From an uncultured Clostridia bacterium (GTDB taxonomy: Bacteria > Bacillota > Clostridia > UBA1381): DNA of 16,852 bases. The notes beneath the pieces are model-generated. The model was not told where the DNA came from, did no database searches, and saw only the letters and a program-made list of their open reading frames with translations. The position numbers and the translations under genes are program-made. Shown here in pieces: positions 7,944-14,415 of this stretch; position 1 is the stretch's first letter, and the number at the start of each line of letters is the position of its first letter. The stretch is from positions 1 to 16,852 of the forward strand of contig CAUGRT010000050.1 in the NCBI GenBank assembly GCA_959602045.1, written 5' to 3'.

Positions 7944-8973
7944 ATTTAAGACGCTTGCAGAAACGCTGATCGCACGAAGTGAGCGCGGCATCGTGGCGGT
8001 CATTCTGAAAGATAACAGCAATACAACCAAAACCGCCGTATACACAAAAGAGAGCGAGATTGTAAAAAGCCATTACACGGCTACAAACCTTGCATATCTG
8101 TCCCTTGTGTTTATGGGCGGACCGTCAAAGGTGATTGTGGAGCGTGTGCAGACCTCCGATGATGTTTCGGACGCACTTGAAAGGCTGAAAAACAAGCGGT
8201 GGTATTACCTTGCCGTTCCCGGTTTGGGTGACGGTGAAACAGATACCGTTGTCGAGTATATCAAAGAACAGCGCACGCAGTATCATAAGACATTCAAAGC
8301 GGTTTTACCGCTTGCCGCAGCAGATAACGAGGGCATCATAAATTTTGCAACCGATAATATAAAGGTCGGCGCAAAGACATATACAACCGCAGAGTTTTGC
8401 TGCCGCATTGCCGGGATTCTTGCCGGACTTCCGCTTAACAGGAGCGCTACATACTACACTCTGCCGGAGGTTGAAAGCATAACCGAAAGCGAAACACCGG
8501 ACGATGATGTGGATAACGGCAAATTGATTTTAATCAATGACGGCACAAAAATAAAGATTGCAAGGGGAGTCAATTCTCTTACAACCGCCACAGAGGATAA
8601 AGGTGATGATTTCAAAAAAATCAAAATCATTGAGGCTGTCGATATGATTCGTGATGATATCCGTGCAACCTTTGAGGATGAATTTGTAGGCAAGGTTGAA
8701 AATTCATACGATAACAAAATCGTATTTATTGCCGCCGTAAACAAGTACTTCAAAGACCTTGCACACCGAGGAGTGCTTTATGATAAGTATGACAACAAGG
8801 CTGAAATTGATATTGACGAAACAAGAGAATGGCTTTCAAAAACGAGAGATGTGTCCTCTTGGGATGATGAAAAAATCAAGACGGCAAACACCGGCACAAA
8901 TGTGTTTGTAAGGGCGAGTATTCAAATCCAGGACGCAATCGAGGATTTGAAGTTTGGAATTTATATTGAATAA
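7918..8973 (+). CDS. xkdK: Contractile tail sheath protein (XkdK-like)
   Basis: This 351-aa protein forms the contractile sleeve around the tail tube and makes this a myovirus-type particle. Sheath features are the N-terminal 'IVAVILKDNSN' strand region, 'WYYLAVPG' (about 96-103), the 'CCRIAGILAGLPLNRSATYY' segment (about 160-180) before an acidic loop, and the C-terminal 'FVRASIQIQDAIEDLKFGIY' strand that exchanges between subunits. PBSX XkdK is longer, at about 466 aa. This short version lacks surface-domain insertions and resembles compact sheaths of Clostridia phages and tailocins. The ribosome site before ATG 7918 is weak, so the gene is probably coupled to the preceding one, which it overlaps by 26 bases. 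Confidence 0.93.
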   Translation: MGLPKILIEFKTLAETLIARSERGIVAVILKDNSNTTKTAVYTKESEIVKSHYTATNLAYLSLVFMGGPSKVIVERVQTSDDVSDALERLKNKRWYYLAVPGLGDGETDTVVEYIKEQRTQYHKTFKAVLPLAAADNEGIINFATDNIKVGAKTYTTAEFCCRIAGILAGLPLNRSATYYTLPEVESITESETPDDDVDNGKLILINDGTKIKIARGVNSLTTATEDKGDDFKKIKIIEAVDMIRDDIRATFEDEFVGKVENSYDNKIVFIAAVNKYFKDLAHRGVLYDKYDNKAEIDIDETREWLSKTRDVSSWDDEKIKTANTGTNVFVRASIQIQDAIEDLKFGIYIE

Positions 8974-8987
8974 GGGAGTGAAAAATT

Positions 8988-9428
8988 ATGGCGGTAAAAC
9001 CTACTGCGCCGAGAGTTATGAATGGCAAATGGGGCATGGTTTATCTTGACGGAGAGCCGGTCTATGAAACCGATTCATATGAGGCGAAGATAAAAATTGA
9101 GCGTGAGGATGTGGACTTTGTCATGCAGATGGCAAAGGACTCGAAAATGACGGGACTTACAGGTGAATGGAGCATGAAGGTTAAAAAAGTATTTTCACGA
9201 GGCGCACAGCTTTTGTCGGAGAAAATTAAGAAAGGCATTGATGTCCGTATTCAGATTATCTCGAAAATTGATGATCCCGATGCCTACGGCAGTGAGCGGC
9301 TTGTAATCGAGAATGCGTGGTTTAACGAGCTGACGCTGCAGAAGTTTGAAAATGCAAAAATGATTGACGAGGAGTACAGCGGCGGATTCACCGATTACTA
9401 CTTCCCCGACCTCGTCAAAGTACGATAA
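8988..9428 (+). CDS. xkdM: Tail tube protein (XkdM-like)
   Basis: This 146-aa protein polymerises into the inner tail tube inside the sheath. 'APRVMNGKWGMVYLDGEPVY' at the N-terminus, 'LTGEWSMKVKKVFSR' in the middle and 'ERLVIENAWFNELTL' with 'EEYSGGFTDYYFPDLV' at the end match the XkdM/DUF2001 family in length and pattern. The ATG is preceded by AAGGGAG. The gene lies 14 bases after the sheath, and sheath-tube-chaperone-tape measure is the PBSX order. No oddities. Confidence 0.94.
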   Translation: MAVKPTAPRVMNGKWGMVYLDGEPVYETDSYEAKIKIEREDVDFVMQMAKDSKMTGLTGEWSMKVKKVFSRGAQLLSEKIKKGIDVRIQIISKIDDPDAYGSERLVIENAWFNELTLQKFENAKMIDEEYSGGFTDYYFPDLVKVR

Positions 9429-9452
9429 AATGGTCTTAGAAAGGATGGAATT

Positions 9453-9830
9453 ATGAATAAGAATACAAAAATAACGCTTGCGGAGCTTATCCGCAGAAAA
9501 GAGCAGATGCTTGAAAGCAAGAAAAAACCGAAAACCGCAACACTGTATATAAAGTCGCTCGGCGGCACTATTACAATTGAAAGTCCGACAGCGGATTTGG
9601 CAAGAGACGCACAGGATATGGATAACGGTGACGCATATATGGTTTATTCATGTGTGACGGAGCCTTGCCTTAAATCAAAGGAACTGCAGACGGCTTTTGA
9701 ATGTGTTGAGCCGATGGAGATTGTCGAGAAAGTGTTTGAACCGGGCGAGATTCCGCAGATTGCGGTTGAGTGCTTAAAGCTTGCCGGATATGTTGACGGA
9801 GTAAAGGCGGTTGACGATATAAAAAACTAA
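9453..9830 (+). CDS. xkdN: Tail assembly chaperone, short (zero-frame) form, XkdN-like
   Basis: A 125-aa protein of the XkdN-type tail assembly chaperones, which coat the tape measure protein during tail building and are absent from the finished particle. 'ITLAELIRRKEQMLESKKKP' at the N-terminus, a beta-rich middle and 'FEPGEIPQIAVECLKLAGYV' near the end fit the family. The ATG at 9453 follows AAGGATGG. Its last sense codons (ATA AAA AAC) form a -1 slippery heptamer immediately before TAA 9828-9830, so a fraction of ribosomes should make the longer fusion listed separately. It lies between tube and tape measure, exactly where the lambda G/GT pair sits. Confidence 0.88.
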   Translation: MNKNTKITLAELIRRKEQMLESKKKPKTATLYIKSLGGTITIESPTADLARDAQDMDNGDAYMVYSCVTEPCLKSKELQTAFECVEPMEIVEKVFEPGEIPQIAVECLKLAGYVDGVKAVDDIKN

Positions 9831-10003
9831 TCAAAAGTGACGGAGAACTCGCCATGCTCTGTCACTTTTTGAATCGTGGTATTGAACCGGAAAATATAGT
9901 TAATCTTCCGATTTCGGAAAAGATTTTTTATAAGGCTTGCTACGAGGTTTATATGGAAGATGAATATGAAAAATACAAAGCACTGACTGGTGGTGACTGC
10001 TAA
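9453..10003 (+). CDS. Tail assembly chaperone, long form made by programmed -1 frameshift
   Basis: Predicted 183-aa GT-type fusion. After Asn125 (AAC 9825-9827) the ribosome slips back one base and reads on from C9827: LIKSDGELAMLCHFLNRGIE, then 38 more residues to TAA 10001-10003. The extension (58 aa) is open throughout, acidic and helical near its end (YMEDEYEKY), and ends on the base where the tape measure ATG begins. In lambda and many other tailed phages the T-part of the fusion binds the tape measure. The extension is coding-like and has no other good start: its only early ATG, 9854, is in the loop of the stimulatory hairpin and lacks a ribosome site. Frameshift efficiency cannot be told from sequence. 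Confidence 0.85.
9821..9869 (+). promoter_or_regulatory. -1 frameshift signal: slippery heptamer plus stem-loop
   Basis: A_AAA_AAC at 9821-9827 is in the correct register (codons ATA AAA AAC) and is followed at once by the zero-frame stop TAA. Five bases after the heptamer a hairpin begins: AAAAGTGACGGAG (9833-9845) pairs with CTCTGTCACTTTT (9857-9869) over 13 bp with one G-U pair and an 11-base loop. Heptamer, spacing and stem all fit the known rules for -1 frameshifting in phage tail chaperone genes. Confidence 0.9.
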
Positions 10004-12027
10004 TGAGTAAGAAAAACATAGGTGCTACACTTTCAATCAAAGACAATAACTTCACCGCCGGAATACGAAATGCCATAACGGGTGTAAAAAATCTCAAAAA
10101 CCACACCACCAACGCAACAGGCGGACTAAAGAAAATGCAGTCACAGAGTAAACTCACAGGCGAGGGCCTTGCCTCGCTTGCAAAAAAGGCCGCCGGAGTT
10201 GTGGCGGCATATGCCGGATTTAATCAAATGATTTCATTCGGTAAAGAATGCATCACACTGTTTGACACACAGGCGAGGTCTGAACAAAGACTCGAAACCC
10301 TCATGATGAATGTCAAGGGTACAACGCTTGAGAATGTAAATGCAATGAAAAAGTATGCCGGAGAACTCCAGGGTATCACTACAATCGGTGATGAGGCTAC
10401 CATTCAAGGTGCGTCACAGCTTGCAACATTCCAATTACAGAGCAGCACGATTAAAACTCTGCTGCCGTCATTACAAGATTTGGCGGTATCGCAGTATGGT
10501 GTATCGGTATCGGGAGATCAGATGCAGTCAATGGCAAACCTTATGGGTAAGGTTATGACAGGCTCGGTCAGCGCTCTTACACGATACGGTGTAACCTTAA
10601 GCGAGGCACAGAAGAAAACCTTAAAAGAGGGCAACGAAACCGAGAGAGCCGCAATGCTTGTCGAGGTATTAAAGCAAAACTTCGGAGGACTTGCCGAGGC
10701 AATGGCAAATACACCGGAGGGTAAAATTGTTCAGATAAAAAATGCCTGGGGTGATATGCAGGAGGTGATTGGCGGCAAGCTTTATCCTGTTGTTACAACC
10801 TTTTTCGGATATGTCGCATCGGTAATGCCAAGCGTACAAAATGCTGTTGTTTCGGCAATAGGTGCAGTTTCTGTTCCGCTTTCGTGGATAAAAAACAATG
10901 TTCTGCCGCCGCTCATAACCGCGTTTCAAAATGTATGGAATTACGGTGTGTCGGCATTTAATAACATAAAAACAGCTGTCATGGAAAACAGCGGTTCATT
11001 CGGAAGTGTTACATCGGTTCTCGGCAGTGTAAAAGACGCTCTGTTTAATGCCTTTGAGTTCTGCAAGCCGGCTCTTAACTGGATAAAGGACACAGGACTC
11101 CCGCTCGTTGTAAACGCTCTTGCCGGAGTAGTACAGAAGGCAACCGATGTATATAACTTTTTCGTGAATAATTGGGGTTGGATTGTTCCGATTATTTCGG
11201 GGATTGTCGGTGCGATTGTGACATTTCGGATTGCAGTGTTTGCAATCAATACCGCAATGAACGCATGGGCAATTGTGCAAGGAATATGCACCGCCGCGCA
11301 ATGGGCATGGAATGCTGCAATGACGGCAAACCCTGTCGGCATTATCATTGTCGCAATCGGGGCGCTGATTGCAATCGGCGTGGCATTGTGGATGAATTGG
11401 GACAGCGTGTGTGCCTGGTGCAAGCAGGCATTTCAGGCTGTCGGTGATTTCTTTGTATCGGTCGGCACAAGCATTGGTTCTTTCTTTGTCGGACTGTGGA
11501 CGGGAATTAAAGATACCGCAGTCGGAGTTTGGAACGGTATAACGGGATTTTTAAGCGGTGCGTGGAATACCATATCCTCCGCCGCTGTTTCCGTATTTAC
11601 AGGAATCGGAAATGCAGTAAAGAATGTGTGGAACGGCATCGTCGGTGCAATTAAGGGCGCTATAAACAGCATTATATCAGCAATAAACTCTATGATACGC
11701 GGCGCTGTCAGCGGTGTGAACGGACTCATTAACGGCATAAACTCCGTCACGGGTGCTGTCGGTATTCCGGCGATTCCCACATTCACCGCACCGCAGATTC
11801 CAATGCTTGCAAACGGCGGACTAATAAGAACGGCAGGTGCGGTTATTGTCGGCGAAAAAGGCCCTGAAATGCTCTCGCTCCCGAGCGGCGCAAAGGTTAC
11901 TCCGATTGATAAATCAAGGCGGAGCGAAAATAAATTCTATATCAATATTTATGCCGATGGCAAGAGTGCGGATGAGATTGTTGATGAATTGATACCCAAA
12001 TTGAAATTAGCATTGGCTAATTTGTAG
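10003..12027 (+). CDS. Tail tape measure protein
   Basis: A 674-aa protein that sets tail length and is packed in the tube lumen. The N-terminus (KKNIGATLSIKDNNFTAGIR) and the alpha-helical region 80-260, with 'LATFQLQSSTIKTLLPSLQDL' and 'TPEGKIVQIKNAWGDMQEVI', match the TP901-type tape measure core. Two hydrophobic stretches follow (about 393-420 and 444-465), then repeated Trp-Asn-Gly/aromatic turns (WTGIKDT, WNGITGF, WNTISSA, WNGIVGA at about 499-550). The C-terminus carries 'LANGGLIRTAGAVIVGEKGP' and 'LPSGAKVTPIDKS', common in Gram-positive phages. The ATG shares a base with the chaperone-fusion stop. At the usual rule of about 0.15 nm per residue the tail would be near 100 nm. Confidence 0.94.
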   Translation: MSKKNIGATLSIKDNNFTAGIRNAITGVKNLKNHTTNATGGLKKMQSQSKLTGEGLASLAKKAAGVVAAYAGFNQMISFGKECITLFDTQARSEQRLETLMMNVKGTTLENVNAMKKYAGELQGITTIGDEATIQGASQLATFQLQSSTIKTLLPSLQDLAVSQYGVSVSGDQMQSMANLMGKVMTGSVSALTRYGVTLSEAQKKTLKEGNETERAAMLVEVLKQNFGGLAEAMANTPEGKIVQIKNAWGDMQEVIGGKLYPVVTTFFGYVASVMPSVQNAVVSAIGAVSVPLSWIKNNVLPPLITAFQNVWNYGVSAFNNIKTAVMENSGSFGSVTSVLGSVKDALFNAFEFCKPALNWIKDTGLPLVVNALAGVVQKATDVYNFFVNNWGWIVPIISGIVGAIVTFRIAVFAINTAMNAWAIVQGICTAAQWAWNAAMTANPVGIIIVAIGALIAIGVALWMNWDSVCAWCKQAFQAVGDFFVSVGTSIGSFFVGLWTGIKDTAVGVWNGITGFLSGAWNTISSAAVSVFTGIGNAVKNVWNGIVGAIKGAINSIISAINSMIRGAVSGVNGLINGINSVTGAVGIPAIPTFTAPQIPMLANGGLIRTAGAVIVGEKGPEMLSLPSGAKVTPIDKSRRSENKFYINIYADGKSADEIVDELIPKLKLALANL

Positions 12028-12044
12028 AAAAGCAAGAAAAAGTA

Positions 12045-12073
12045 TTGAAAAATACAGAAATTTGGTGTATAAT
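12045..12073 (+). promoter_or_regulatory. Promoter of the putative toxin mRNA
   Basis: TTGAAA (12045-12050), a 17-base spacer and TATAAT (12068-12073) form a near-consensus sigma-A promoter (11 of 12 positions). It begins 18 bases after the tape measure stop. A start point near 12080 would put a tight hairpin (TCGGA-ATAA-TCCGA, 12081-12094) right at the mRNA 5' end, a usual stabilising device in type I toxin mRNAs. Confidence 0.8.
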
Positions 12074-12210
12074 ATGTTGGTCGGAATAATCCGATGTTAA
12101 AGGTAAGACTGAAAACAGTGTAAAAGCTGGGCGGTTATGCCATCCATAACTCCATTTACATAGTAACCACTTTTAAAAAGTTGGAATCTACGAAAGGAGG
12201 AGGATGCGCT

Positions 12211-12273
12211 GTGGAATATGATATCTTGATATTAGCCTTAGTGCTATTCATAATACTATCCATAAAAAAATAA
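12211..12273 (+). CDS. Putative 20-aa hydrophobic toxin peptide
   Basis: A GTG-started frame gives MEYDILILALVLFIILSIKK: two acidic residues, 14 strongly hydrophobic residues and a Lys-Lys end, as in a single membrane-spanning toxic peptide. The GGAGGAGG site lies 7-10 bases upstream, far stronger than needed for a chance frame. The only other nearby start, ATG 12204, gives just five residues. The stop TAA is the first base triplet of the terminator stem. Ibs, Fst and TxpA-type toxins share this size range and design but I cannot assign it to a named family. If active it would disturb the membrane when the antisense RNA is lost. It could instead be a leader peptide or a small accessory membrane protein. 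Confidence 0.65.
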   Translation: MEYDILILALVLFIILSIKK

Positions 12274-12351
12274 CACGCCCCCGTGCTAAGGATAGCGTGT
12301 TATTTTAACATAAATCTCTTGGCATAACCGTTTGAGGTCTTGCCTTTTTCT
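12264..12351 (-). ncRNA. Putative antitoxin RNA, convergent to the toxin gene
   Basis: An RNA of roughly 85-90 bases, expected to start near 12350 on the - strand and to end at the shared terminator. It carries no meaningful open frame. Its 3' half is the exact antisense of the toxin mRNA 3' end (stop codon, stem and loop). Its 5' half contains CGGTTATGCCA (reverse complement of 12320-12330), identical to a segment of the toxin leader at 12132-12142, so it could pair with the CATAAC arm of the leader hairpin. Convergent, partly overlapping antisense RNA of this size is the arrangement of the Fst/par systems. The identification rests on promoter and terminator layout only. Confidence 0.65.
12267..12306. 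terminator. Bidirectional terminator shared by toxin and antitoxin RNAs
   Basis: AAAATAACACGC (12267-12278) pairs perfectly with GCGTGTTATTTT (12295-12306) around a 16-base loop (12279-12294) that contains CTAAGGATA. The right arm ends in TTTT for + strand transcripts. The left side has a run of seven A (12264-12270), which becomes a U-run for - strand transcripts. It can therefore end both convergent RNAs, and its loop is where the two RNAs are fully complementary. Confidence 0.85.
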
Positions 12352-12357
12352 ATTATC

Positions 12358-12386
12358 ATTATACACCTCATCTGCAATTTTGTCAA
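12358..12386 (-). promoter_or_regulatory. Perfect-consensus promoter of the antitoxin RNA
   Basis: On the - strand, TTGACA (complement of 12381-12386), a 17-base spacer and TATAAT (complement of 12358-12363) match the sigma-A consensus at all 12 positions. It points left, against the late operon, toward the toxin gene. Such a promoter directed into a 90-base RNA with no gene is strong evidence for a regulatory antisense transcript. Confidence 0.85.
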
Positions 12387-12432
12387 TCACTTTTAGAAAT
12401 TTTGTGCAGTTTCGGAGGTGTTTTTTTGTTTT

Positions 12433-12828
12433 ATGGATATATATTTAAGCGTAAATAACAGAGCCGAGGTTTTGCGGCTCCCTGTTCTGCCGCCGGAGTT
12501 TACGGTCTCAAAAATCAGAAACAACGAGGTATTTGAAACGGTATCGCAAGGTCAGCTGAACCTTATCGGTACGCAAGCTTTGAAGAAAATATCGTGGTCG
12601 AGTTTCTTTCCTTGCCGTGATTACCCTTTCCTGCGTGACAGGAGCGACACTGCTTTCGGCTATCTATATACCATAGACACATGGTATGACAGAAAACTCC
12701 CCATTCGGCTTATTATCACCGACACACCGATAAATATGGCGGTTACAATAGATGATTTCTCATATACAATCGGCAGAGATGGTGATATGAAATATTCAAT
12801 AACGCTGTCGGAGGTGAAGTTAATCTGA
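12433..12828 (+). CDS. xkdP: XkdP-like tail protein N-terminal domain, without LysM
   Basis: A 131-aa protein matching the N-terminal half of PBSX XkdP: 'MDIYLSVNNRAEVLRLPVLP' at the start, then SFFPCRDYPFLRDR and 'LPIRLIITDTPINMAVTIDD' in the family order. XkdP and relatives often continue into a LysM peptidoglycan-binding domain, which this protein lacks. It probably acts in the baseplate hub or in tube-to-hub attachment. ATG 12433 fits the family start. GGAGG (12414-12418) is 14 bases away across a run of T, a longer gap than usual. The frame stays open to GTG 12418, but that overlaps the ribosome site. The stop overlaps the next ATG (TGATG). Confidence 0.85.
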   Translation: MDIYLSVNNRAEVLRLPVLPPEFTVSKIRNNEVFETVSQGQLNLIGTQALKKISWSSFFPCRDYPFLRDRSDTAFGYLYTIDTWYDRKLPIRLIITDTPINMAVTIDDFSYTIGRDGDMKYSITLSEVKLI

Positions 12829-14342
12829 TGGGTGCAGTGATTGAAAGTGCCGTCAATTGGGCGGTTAAAATTGCAAATGATAATAGTTACGGCTATGACC
12901 AGAACAGCCGCTGGGGACCGAATTATGATTGTTCTTCTCTTGTTATTTCAGCATTTGAGCAAGCGGGGTGCAAAGTGAAGTCCGGCGGTGCTACATATAC
13001 CGGAAACATGAAGTCTGTATTTTTAAGGTACGGTTTTTCCGATGTTACAAGTAAAATAGCGCTGTCCACGGGACTTGGACTTAAACGCGGTGATGTCTTA
13101 TTAAATACCGTTCATCATACGGCTTTGGTGGTCGAGGATGGCGGCAAAACAATCGTCAATGCCTCAATCAACGAAAAAGGCAAAACCACCGGCGGCAAGT
13201 CGGGAGATCAGACCGGCAGAGAAATATACACAAGAGGATACTATAATTATCCGTGGAATGTGGTACTTCGCTATAACGAAAGTTCATCGACATCTGCAAC
13301 GACATCTACAAAAGAAGATAAGGACTACTCTCTTTCCGACAGTTTCGGAACAGGCGGAAACACTGTCGATGATAAATTTTCCGCAAGTGTAAATGAAACA
13401 TATAAGCTGATTGTCGGTGGTAATGATATTACCTCTTATGTGGGCAATCTGTCTTGGCAAAATTCGATAGATGAGCTTGCGACAAAGATGAGTTTTGAAG
13501 TGGCAAAGTCCGATACAAATTATGTGAATACATACGCTCCGCAGATTGGCGACATTGTAAACTTCTGTACGAATATTGAGATATTCCGAGGTATTGTAAT
13601 TGCGGTCGATGACGGAGATAAATTTAAGAATAAATATACGGTGACGGATTTCGGCTGGTATCTCAATAAAAGCAAGGAAACATATCAGTTTAACAACATG
13701 AACGCAAAGAAAGCAGTTATACGGCTTTGCTCCGACTTTAATATTCCGATTGATTCCGTGCCGGAACTGAACACAAGCATCACGCAGATATATATTGACA
13801 AGTGTATCTCTGATATTCTTTCCGATATTCTCGATAAATGCGGCGGCAGTTATAACTTTGATATGACTCCGAACGGGATACGGATCTATAAATACGGTGC
13901 GATATATGCGTACCCGGAATTCAGAATTACACCAAATACGCATTTGATTTATTCTCCAATCTTAAAAGGCAATGTGTCACATACCCTTTCAATTGAGGAT
14001 ATGAAAAACAGCGTGAAAGTTGTAACCGAAACTGATAAAGTGTATACCGTAAAAGCTGTTGCAAAAGATACCGACAGCATATATAAATACGGTGTTTTGC
14101 AGGATGTATTCAAGATTGACGAAAAAGACGGTGATGCAAATACCTATGCGAAAAACAAGTTGTCGGAACTGAATAAAATCAAGGAGAGTTTTTCAATAGA
14201 AATAATAGAGGCAGTAAACAGCTACACCCGAGCCGGTGCGCTGATTACCGTTGACAATATTAATTATCTCATCGAAAGCGCCGACCACAGCATAAAAAAC
14301 GGAATACATTATGTGAAATTGGGACTGAGAAAGTTTGGATAA
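12828..14342 (+). CDS. xkdQ: Baseplate hub protein: NlpC/P60 peptidase fused to XkdQ-like domain
   Basis: A 504-aa two-part protein. Residues 1-150 form an NlpC/P60 cysteine peptidase: 'NYDCSSLVISAFEQAGC' with nucleophile Cys35, LKRGDVLLNTVHHTALVV with catalytic His96 or 97, and IVNASINE with a polar third residue (Asn111). This should cut cell-wall peptide stems during DNA entry. A Ser/Thr-rich linker (151-185) leads into an XkdQ/gp27-like hub domain, starting near 'TYKLIVGGNDITSYVGNLSW' and ending 'GIHYVKLGLRKFG'. PBSX XkdQ has no peptidase at its N-terminus, so this is a fused arrangement. The catalytic residues are present. The last bases are repeated 580 bp downstream beside the second acetyltransferase. 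Confidence 0.88.
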   Translation: MGAVIESAVNWAVKIANDNSYGYDQNSRWGPNYDCSSLVISAFEQAGCKVKSGGATYTGNMKSVFLRYGFSDVTSKIALSTGLGLKRGDVLLNTVHHTALVVEDGGKTIVNASINEKGKTTGGKSGDQTGREIYTRGYYNYPWNVVLRYNESSSTSATTSTKEDKDYSLSDSFGTGGNTVDDKFSASVNETYKLIVGGNDITSYVGNLSWQNSIDELATKMSFEVAKSDTNYVNTYAPQIGDIVNFCTNIEIFRGIVIAVDDGDKFKNKYTVTDFGWYLNKSKETYQFNNMNAKKAVIRLCSDFNIPIDSVPELNTSITQIYIDKCISDILSDILDKCGGSYNFDMTPNGIRIYKYGAIYAYPEFRITPNTHLIYSPILKGNVSHTLSIEDMKNSVKVVTETDKVYTVKAVAKDTDSIYKYGVLQDVFKIDEKDGDANTYAKNKLSELNKIKESFSIEIIEAVNSYTRAGALITVDNINYLIESADHSIKNGIHYVKLGLRKFG

Positions 14343-14402
14343 ACCGTCAATGGACAAAAGGATGATTCTGTGGTATAATATTTATAAGATAAATCGGAAT
14401 TT
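14330..14402 (+). repeat. Direct repeat copy 1 (tail-gene end plus moron promoter)
   Basis: A 73-bp segment starting inside the last codons of the XkdQ-like gene (AAAGTTTGGATAA) and running through AAATCGGAATTT. It matches 14910-14982 with six mismatches by eye and no gaps, at an offset of exactly 580 bp. It contains the promoter of the first acetyltransferase. Confidence 0.92.
14351..14379 (+). promoter_or_regulatory. Promoter of the first GNAT cassette
   Basis: TGGACA (14351-14356), a 17-base spacer and TATAAT (14374-14379) match the sigma-A consensus at 11 of 12 positions. It lies 8 bases after the tail-gene stop and about 37 bases before the acetyltransferase start. The same boxes recur in repeat copy 2, while five of the six mismatches between the copies fall in the spacer, as expected if the boxes are under selection. 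Confidence 0.8.
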
Positions 14403-14415
14403 GAAGGTGTGATTG

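Larger units (their letters stand above)
12080..12306 (+). ncRNA. Putative type I toxin mRNA with long structured leader
   Basis: Predicted transcript from about 12080 to the terminator at 12306. The 130-base leader holds successive short hairpins: TCGGA/TCCGA (12081-12094), ACTG/CAGT with an AAAA loop (12108-12119), GTTATG/CATAAC around 12134-12150, and a CCAC.../...GTTGG stem near 12168-12186. A very strong ribosome site (AAAGGAGGAGG, about 12193-12203) and the 20-aa peptide follow. A long structured leader, tiny hydrophobic peptide and short 3' end terminating inside the antitoxin gene are the layout of Fst/TxpA-like systems. Boundaries are inferred from promoter and terminator positions. 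Confidence 0.65.

Noticed and set aside
9854..10003. Independent small gene starting at ATG 9854
   Set aside because: The ATG sits in the loop of the frameshift hairpin, has no ribosome site, and the frame is open further upstream to the slippery heptamer. A -1 fusion explains it better.
12080..12210. The structured leader as a metabolite riboswitch
   Set aside because: I see no known riboswitch core (cobalamin, SAM, c-di-GMP, THF and similar). The convergent antisense promoter and tiny peptide fit a type I system better.
12211..12273. The 20-aa peptide as a phage holin
   Set aside because: Holins are much longer with one to three membrane spans, and lysis genes normally follow the baseplate and fibre genes. 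The antisense RNA layout also argues against it.
13284..13943. 219-residue - strand open frame inside the NlpC/P60-XkdQ gene
   Set aside because: It is the longest antisense frame, but the + strand frame carries catalytic motifs and a hub domain. The antisense product is low-complexity (Ile/His/Arg-rich) with no start signal.
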